Positions 57,071 through 64,000 of a stretch of DNA of 64,000 nucleotides are shown one piece after another. The notes beneath the pieces are model-generated. The model saw only the letters and a list, made by a program, of their open reading frames with translations, ran no database searches and was not told the origin of the DNA. Location of the stretch: assembly GCA_003952965.2 (NCBI GenBank), contig CM025853.1, positions 6,929,007 to 6,993,006 of the forward strand, given 5' to 3'. The DNA is from Morella rubra (Eukaryota > Streptophyta > Magnoliopsida > Fagales > Myricaceae). Positions within the stretch are counted from its first letter, which is position 1. Every line of letters starts with the position of its first letter. A program made the position numbers and the translations under genes.

Positions 57071-59405
57071 TCATTAAATAATATGGGGGATGACTAATTA
57101 ATAGGCGAGAATCTGTTGCTATTATGATAGTAGCTCACTGAGTGAGTTTGTACAAACTCCATAGCTATTAATAATAATTCAAAGGTCATTCTCTTCAAAA
57201 AAAAAAAATACCAAATTCCTTCCAAGCTCAAAAAAATTATCACTATTAAGAGGTTTTGTGAATATGTCATCAAATTGATTATTTTATGTAAGCAAATTCT
57301 AAAGAGATGTCCCATTTTTGTATATGATCTCGCAAGAAGTGATGTCTCCTTGAATATGCTTAGTTCTCAAAAGTTGAATAAGATTCTTAGAAGATTTATG
57401 ACACTCGTATTGTCACACCAAATCGAAATGTGATCAAACGTTAATCTAATTTTCTTTTAAAGTTTGAATCATCCATAAAACTTAAGCACAACAACTACTA
57501 GGCTACCGACGGCTACTTAATTAGTGTCGATCATTGATAAGGCTATTGAATTTTGCTTCTTGCTGGAACAAGAAACCAAAAAGATCCCAGAAAGTGACAA
57601 GTATTACTTGTACTCTTTCTATCTAATTTACAACCTGCAAAGCATCCGATAACTTGTAGTTATTGAATCAAGGTGTGTGCCTTTAGAATACCAAAGTCCT
57701 TAGTTTATGGTGCCAAGTAAATAACGAAAGATTCGGTTAATGGCAACAATATGCGATTCTATACGACAAGATTGAAAGCATGCAAAGAAGTAATCATTAA
57801 ACATAATATCATATCTACTTGTGTTTAAATAAATAGAGATCCGATCAAGCCTCAATATTTAGTGTTATCCACTTTAACTCAATTTTCATGCATCAAGTTT
57901 CAAAGATGTAATGGGAATTGAATCTCTTCAATAAATATCTCCCATACTTTGATTGATTTTGAATAATTCTTTCTTTGTTTGATTTGGAGTCCATTTAATT
58001 CTTTCATCATGCTCATTTTGAACTCACTTCTAAGACATAGAAAATTCCTCACAAAAATTTCATTAGCAGATCCTAAAATAATAACATCAACATAAATTTG
58101 GACAATTAATAAATATGTATTTTTTGTCTTTGTCAAGAGTGTAGTATCTACCTTACCTATAGAGACATCCATCACAAGACTTTACAGATCCAAATTAGAC
58201 GTAAAAAGAATCATTAGGAGGTTCTTGTGGACTACAAGTTAGAGTATTAAATGAAAATTTTCATTAAATAATATGGGGGATGACTAATTAATAGGTACTC
58301 GAGAATCTGTTGCTATTATGATAGTAGCTCACTGAGTGAGTTTGTACAAACTCCATAGCTATTAATAATAATTCAAAGGTCATTCTCTTCAAAAAAAAAA
58401 AATACCAAATTCCTTCCAAGCTCAAAAAAATTATCACTATTAAGAGGTTTTGTGAATATGTCATCAAATTGATTATTTTATGTAAGCAAATTCTAAAGAG
58501 ATGTCCCATTTTTGTATATGATCTCGCAAGAAGTGATGTCTCCTTGAATATGCTTAGTTCTCAAAAGTTGAATAAGATTCTTAGAAGATTTATGACACTC
58601 GTATTGTCACACCAAATCGAAATGTGATCAAACGTTAATCTAATTTTCTTTTAAAGTTTGAATCATCCATAAAACTTAAGCACAACAACTACTAGGCTAC
58701 CGACGGCTACTTAATTAGTGTCGATCATTGATAAGGCTATTGAATTTTGCTTCTTGCTGGAACAAGAAACCAAAAAGATCCCAGAAAGTGACAAGTATTA
58801 CTTGTACTCTTTCTATCTAATTTACAACCTGCAAAGCATCCGATAACTTGTAGTTATTGAATCAAGGTGTGTGCCTTTAGAATACCAAAGTCCTTAGTTT
58901 ATGGTGCCAAGTAAATAACGAAAGATTCGGTTAATGGCAACAATATGCGATTCTATACGACAAGATTGAAAGCATGCAAAGAAGTAATCATTAAACATAA
59001 TATCATATCTACTTGTGTTTAAATAAAGTAGAGATCCGATCAAGCCTCAATATTTAGTGTTATCCACTTTAACTCAATTTTCATCCGCATCAAGTTTCAA
59101 AGATGTACTCATGGGAATCTCGGCAGATTTAACATTTTCCATCCCAAATCTCTTCAATAAATATCTCCCATACTTTGATTGATTTATGAATATCTCATTC
59201 TTTCTTTGTTTGATTTGGAGTCCAAGAAAGAAATTTAATTCTTTCATCATGCTCATTTTGAACTCACTTCTAAGACATAGAAAATTCCTCACAAAAATTT
59301 CATTAGCAGATCCTAAAATAATAACATCAACATAAATTTGGACAATTAATAAATATGTATTTTTTGTCTTTGTCAAGAGTGTAGTATCTACCTTACCTAT
59401 AGAGA
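57071..59405. repeat. ~1.19-kb tandem duplication inside pol
   Basis: Unit 1 57071-58165 (1095 bp), 95 bp of filler, unit 2 58261-59405 (1145 bp); both begin TCATTAAATAATATGGGGG and end CTTACCTATAGAGA. Over the first ~800 bp they are nearly identical. Between 57885 and 57995 unit 1 lacks several short blocks present in unit 2 (together ~50 bp). Confidence 0.95.
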
Positions 59406-60230
59406 AATTATTTTCAATGAGAAAATTTTTAAGCCTATCATATCACACTCTAGGGGCTTACTTTAGTCCATATAGATCCTTGTTAAGTTTATAAACATGA
59501 TTAGTCAACTTTTCATTCTCAAAACCTTGTGGTTGCTCTACATACACTTCTTCCAATATATTACATTAAAAAGACCAATTTTTACAGCCATTTGACATAA
59601 AATGAAATCTTTGTGACATGCAAAAGCTTAAAACATTCTTATGGATTCAAATCTAGTTATCAGTGCAAATCATAATCTATTATTTCTTCTAGATTATAAC
59701 CCTTATCAACTATTCTAGCCTGTTTCTAACTACAGAACCATGCTCACCAACTTTATTCCTAAAGACTCATTTAGTCCCAATAATAGATTGGTCCTTAGGT
59801 CTAAGAACAAGTTTCCCAACTATCTTTGTTTCAGCATATAGTGCATTGCCAAAATCCAACTCTCTTCAGTTTTGACTCTAAGAAAGGTTTTAAGCTCAAT
59901 TTGAGATAAGAATGCAAGATGATTCCCTATGTTTTTATGAGATGCTCTAGTTCTATGTCCATGTGAAGGATTTCCTAGAATGAGTTATCTTGGGTGCCTA
60001 GAAACCTACCTCTACTCCTTTGGGAGTTAACTTGCATTTTCTTCTTCTTCCTCTTAAGGTGATGACTCTTCCACTTGTTGTGGTGGCTCTTCATTGCTTT
60101 GAGTGGGAGCATCACTGATCTTTAATTGTTTCGTCAAAGGTTATGTGCATAAATTTCTCAACTATAAAGATTTGTTATTAAAGACTATAAACTTTACTTA
60201 AGTTGGAATACCCAAGAAAAATAGTATAAC
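57090..60230 (-). pseudogene. Sirevirus-type pol (RT-RNase H), minus strand, decayed
   Basis: Read from 60150 down: a linker with EESWILAMH, RT start (RPKDQSIIGTK), RT core (NHVYKLNKDLYGLK), then YLLIVQIYVDVIILGSANEI, where the catalytic YVDD has become YVDV, followed by FFLGLQIKQRKNEIFINQSK and YGRYLLKRFGMENVKSAEIP. RNase H and the terminal DIFTKPL block follow to ~57090. Many stops and frameshifts. The region from RT palm to the end is duplicated (57071-58165 and 58261-59405). Confidence 0.85.
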
Positions 60231-60239
60231 ACATTAAAT

Positions 60240-61354
60240 ATGCATTTCTTTTCAATAAAGTGTGAATTAGATCTAGATAAATGCATTGTTGATTATTAAT
60301 GTATATGTATTTTTTATTTGGGATGAAGATGCATCACTCGACATAAATCGTTTCATTCATAGCATGAGCATTGAGAGAAAATGTGTTATGGATGGAAATG
60401 TTATGGTAAACCGTGAGCATGGCTACCGATTTTAACATGTTGACTATTCAAAGTAAACCATGGCTCAACGGGAATTTTTTAAAGGACTTGTATTGCAATA
60501 TTCCTAGATTTGAAAAATTCAAACATCTTCAGAGTCACAGTGGAATGAGGATTGTTGAATCAGAGCAGCCCAAGCGTATTGGCTCCTTCGGATTTACGTG
60601 CACACTTGAGAGAGTTTTTGACCGAGGAACTCTTCAATGTAAAATGTTATCCTATTCTGAAATGAAAACTTTGAGCTATTTATTGTGGTTCACTCAAAGC
60701 TTCTAATGTGCTTGTGTGTGGGGTCCTTATTGACCTCAAATCTTGGTCTAGGATCATAATGACAAACTCTTTTTCATTGAGTCCCTTATATTTTGTATTT
60801 TGAATTTATAGGCTTCTACAAAATTGTGATCATGTCCATTGACATGTCACAATTGGACCTTATAGATAATAGTTTGTTTTTATGAAATCTCTTTTGCTAT
60901 CAATTGTACATTTATCCATCCTTCTACCACACTATATTTTCCACATAAGCTAATATGATCAGAATAATATTACTTTTTAAATCCCTAGCTCATTTAATTC
61001 TTAATTTTCAGTTTGTACCTAGTTGGACTCCCAAAAAGTTCCAAAAAGAATTTTCTCAAATAAATATATTTTTACTTACCACATATAAGTAAATAAAAAC
61101 AATGAATACATTTTTCACAAAATCCTGTTGCGCAGCATTTTTATTTGAGTCCAACATTATACAGACATAAGGAATATACAACTCCAAAAAGAGACTGGTG
61201 AATTTTATATTGAGCAATTACACAAATTAACTTACTATGCACAAATCCCAACGTTATTTGAAATCTTTGATCTGTGAAGATCATCACTAAAAGACTCAAT
61301 TAAAGTATAAGTACACAATAAGCAAATCTAAATAACTCCCTTAGGTCTAAGGAC
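60240..61354. other. No gene supported
   Basis: AT-rich. An open frame at 60413-60706 (MSMATDFNMLTIQSKPW...) has mixed residues but no recognised domain and no splice or promoter context. Confidence 0.45.
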
Positions 61355-62566
61355 TGTTGTCTTTTGTTCACAATCGATATTTTGATGATTTCAATAAACT
61401 GGATTAAGTTTACAAAATAGACATCTTCAAAGACAGACATTTTTATCAAAGAGCCAAAGACAAGAAGATTGAAGATCAAGAAAATGCAAGAAGCTTAAAA
61501 GTGAAGATTCAAGACCTTGTAACTCTTAGTTTTACTTTTGACAAGGATTAGAATCATACACTTGCATATCTTTCAAACCGTGCATAATCTTCTTATCACA
61601 AGTTTGATAACCAAAATGAGTCTTAAGTGTTTTCAAATCATTCCTATATAAACTCTCAAGCCTTGGTTATACTTTTGGGAAGTTAGTTTTTGAAAATGAG
61701 ATTTCAAAAATGTAAAAAATGGGCTTCTTCATTATAGTGAACAATAAATAGTGTTATAGCGATCGACCAGGCGCATAGGATAAATTTAATGGCATTCAAA
61801 TTTTATAACCATTGGGCAACGGCTAGTTGAAGCAGTCGACTGGTATAACAGTAAAATTGTCATATCGACCCTTAACGACTAGAAATGGCTAGTTTTGATA
61901 TGTGACTATATAAAGAACTTCTTAAGGGCTCAAAACAAGAAAGAACGACCACATATCATTTCCATTACTTGAGAAAGATCTTAAACCTTCTTATTCGTAT
62001 TTTTCTTATCATTCACGTAAATTACATTTTCATATCCTTATCATTTTGTAAATCATAAGAGATAGAGCTTTCCATTTTCTTATCCACTCTTTGAGAGAGT
62101 TTAGTTATTGTATTTTCCTACTAAAAAAAAGTAATTCATTTAGTGAGGTTGTTCACTAAAGAAGAAGCTTAGAAAGAGTATATCTCAAGCTTGGTTAGGT
62201 TGTGAGTGGTAGCCCGAAAAACCACTTGGTTTGTGAATGTTGAGCTCGAGAAAGTACTTGTAAAGTATTTTAGCGCCCGAAAGCTAGAGTGTACACTATT
62301 TGGAAGATAGTGGGAAAACCTCAAGGCTTGGAAAGAGCTTGAGGGTGGATGTAGGCGGGTTTGCTGAACCACCTAAAAAACTCGTGTTTGCTTCTTTAAC
62401 CTTACTCTTTACATTAGCACTTGTTTACTTATCGCATCAATACTTGCTTAATACTTGTGCTAAATTAATCTTTACTTTGCAAACACGATTTTGGTTGTTA
62501 AAATCGAAAAAGTTTGGAAACCCAATTCACCCTCCCTCTCAGGTTACCTTAATCATATGAAACACA
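61355..62566 (+). repeat. S2 5' LTR (1212 bp)
   Basis: TGTTGTCTTTTGTTCACAAT to GAAACACA. It matches solo LTRs at 46809 and 45297 and the inverse of 37562. One exact GTCGAC (61835). Confidence 0.93.
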
Positions 62567-62567
62567 A

Positions 62568-62580
62568 TTGGTATCAGAGC
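62568..62580 (+). promoter_or_regulatory. Primer-binding site, intact
   Basis: TTGGTATCAGAGC, two bases after the LTR; complementary to the initiator tRNA-Met 3' end. Confidence 0.95.
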
Positions 62581-62620
62581 CTCGTTCTCATTTTACAAGA
62601 TTTAACAATCTGGAGTTAGA

Positions 62621-63883
62621 ATGGCAACTTCATACTTCAACATTCAAATTGAAGGACTTTCCACAGTTATACCACTATTCTTTAATGGTAATGATTATAC
62701 ATATTGGAAAGTTAGGATAAGAATTTATTTTCAATCATGGTTATGCATATTAAATGGTTCGCATATTCACATAAAGAAAGTTGGAGAGATTGAAACCTCA
62801 AAAACTAAAATGATTATAGTGACTTAGACAAAAATAAATCTCTTTAAATGCTAGAACAATGAATATTCTTTATTATGCTTTAGATAGATGTGAATTTAAT
62901 AGAATATCTTATTGCACAAATGCTAAGGAAATTTGGCATGCTCTAGAGATTACACATGAAGGGACAAACCAAGTCAAAGAGTCCAAAATAAGTATGTTTG
63001 TCCATAACTATGAGTTGTTTAAAATGAGACCAGAGGAATCTATTGGTGACATGTTTACTAGATTTACCATCACTATAAATGCCTTGAAATTTACCATCAC
63101 TATAAATGCCTTGAATACTCTTGGTAAATCTTATTCTAACTTCGATTTGGTGAGAAAAATCCTTAGGTTACTACCAAAGACATGGGAGACCAAAGTGGCT
63201 ACCATACAAGAAGCCAAGGACCTCACCAAGTTCCCTCTAGATGAGCTCATCGGATCCCTCATGACCATGATATTCAAATGCTCGCAAATGAAGATGAGGA
63301 TCGCTATCAAATCTTCTATAATCGAAGATGAGGAAGGTATAACCTTGATGACTAAGAAGTTCAAGAACTTCCTTAAAAAAATAAAAAATAAAAAACAGAA
63401 GAGAAGCCTCAAATACAAGATGATATCATGGAATGTTAATGATGAAAGCTCTTCCGAAGAAGAAGAAGAAGATGGAGAAATCGTAAACATGTGCTTCATG
63501 GCTCTAGAAGACGATGAGGTATCTCTCGGATCTTGAAGATTTAAAACCCTCAAATGATGAATTAGAAAATGATTTTGATGAGTTACACATTATGTTTGAA
63601 AAGCTTAAACTCAAATACATTGTTTTTGAAAAAGAAGCATTCACTAGCTACAAATGACCTTGATTCCTTAAATGATGAACAAGGAAATTTGAAGTTTGAG
63701 AATAAGGAATTGAAACTAAAAGTTTCAACCTTGGAAATTAAAAACAAACCTTTCAAAGATAAAATTATTCATCACAATACCATTTTTAAAAAATTCACTC
63801 AAGGAAGCAAAGTTTTGAAAACATGCTTAGTAGCCAAAGATGTGTCTTTGACAAAGTGGCTTAGGCTACAAGCCTTCTATTAA
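62621..63883 (+). pseudogene. Copia gag (UBN2 type), broken
   Basis: ATG 62621 encodes MATSYFNIQIEGLSTV, then FFNGNDYTYWKVRIRIYFQS, the usual UBN2 start. A TAG at 62824 and a frameshift precede the second open part (62859-63536): LYYALDRCEFNRI, NAKEIWHALEITHEGTNQVK, YELFKMRPEESIGDMFTRFT, then LPKTWETKVATIQEAKDL and an acidic tail (SSSEEEEEDGEIVNMCFMAL). A third frame (63569-63883) has coiled-coil residues. The zinc knuckle is not reached before the LTR segment at 63905. Confidence 0.88.
63062..63115 (+). repeat. 27-bp in-frame duplication in gag
   Basis: Two tandem copies of a 27-bp unit encode FTITINALK then FTITINALN; the frame is kept. Confidence 0.93.
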
Positions 63884-63904
63884 CCAAAAATATTTCAAAA
63901 AAAG

Positions 63905-64000
63905 GGAAAGCTCTATCTCTTTTGATTCAAAAAATCGATGTGAAGATGTAATTCGTGTGAATGTTATGAAAAATATGAATAAGAAGGTTTAAGATCTTTC
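63905..64000 (-). mobile_element. Inverted S2 LTR segment at window edge
   Basis: AAAGCTCTATCTCTTTTGAT and GAATGTTATGAAAAATAT match the minus-strand LTR at ~38051-38150 (AAAGCTCTATCTCTTGATTC...). It starts mid-LTR, so it is a truncated or rearranged piece, continuing beyond 64000. Confidence 0.75.

Larger units (their letters stand above)
61355..64000 (+). mobile_element. Copia (family S2), 5' half, runs off window
   Basis: 5' LTR, intact PBS and a damaged gag. Left flank AGGAC would be the TSD. The element is interrupted near 63900 by an inverted LTR segment, so the 3' half is either displaced or outside the window. Confidence 0.88.

Noticed and set aside
60413-60706. 97-codon ORF as a gene
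   Set aside because: No recognised domain, promoter or splice sites, and flanked by TE debris.

Overview
The window is plant nuclear DNA, almost certainly from a eudicot and possibly a woody one. It is AT-rich, with scattered introns and TATA boxes. It holds Ty1/copia, Ty3/gypsy, LINE, SINE, CACTA and MITE sequences, plus one recognisable host gene of the plant ankyrin-repeat/PGG membrane-protein family. I saw no bacterial, organellar or viral genes and no tRNA, rRNA or CRISPR loci. The species cannot be named from sequence alone.

Layout. 1-3.8 kb: LTR-like retrotransposon debris with a VNTR. 3.8-14 kb: one or two CACTA (En/Spm) elements carrying decayed 'putative plant transposon protein' ORFs, a transposase-like exon and MITEs. 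14.4-15.1 kb: a promoter and first coding exon that look like the start of the ankyrin gene. 15.9-17.6 kb: a LINE-1 3' half on the minus strand. 18.9-28.9 kb: tandem duplications, LTR-like debris holding a textbook solo copia LTR, and a 516-bp fold-back.

28.9-48.1 kb is a nest that can be read base by base. A Ty3/gypsy element (28875-48070) was hit by a CACTA element (30544-43833, TSD AGA). That element was hit by a tRNA-derived SINE (31513-31633, 18-bp TSD) and by a Sirevirus-type copia (32038-41348, TSD AGCTC). The Sirevirus was hit by another copia, now a solo LTR (37562-38836, TSD GAAAG). The gypsy 3' LTR carries two further solo LTRs of that last family (TSDs TTTTC and TCCCT), and the gypsy 5' LTR preserves both empty sites.

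48-51.7 kb: LTR and CACTA debris and a copia reverse transcriptase/RNase H with an intact 457-codon frame. 52-55.6 kb: exons 2-5 of the ankyrin-PGG gene, damaged by a nonsense codon, a 1-nt frameshift and loss of part of exon 2. Exon 1 at 15.1 kb joins exon 2 at 51988 in frame, so the whole TE nest may sit inside one intron of about 36.8 kb. 57-60.2 kb: a minus-strand Sirevirus pol fragment with a 1.19-kb tandem duplication. 61.4-64 kb: the 5' half of another copia.

The most unusual pattern is regulatory. Two different Sirevirus-like LTR families each carry clusters of palindromes with the same core, GTCGAC. One family uses TGTGTCGACACA and the other CCGGTCGACC(GG). Motif counts fall in apparently older, CpG-decayed copies. 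No new gene system is evident; the novelty lies in this motif pattern, the depth of nesting, the giant TE-filled intron and several unexplained duplications.
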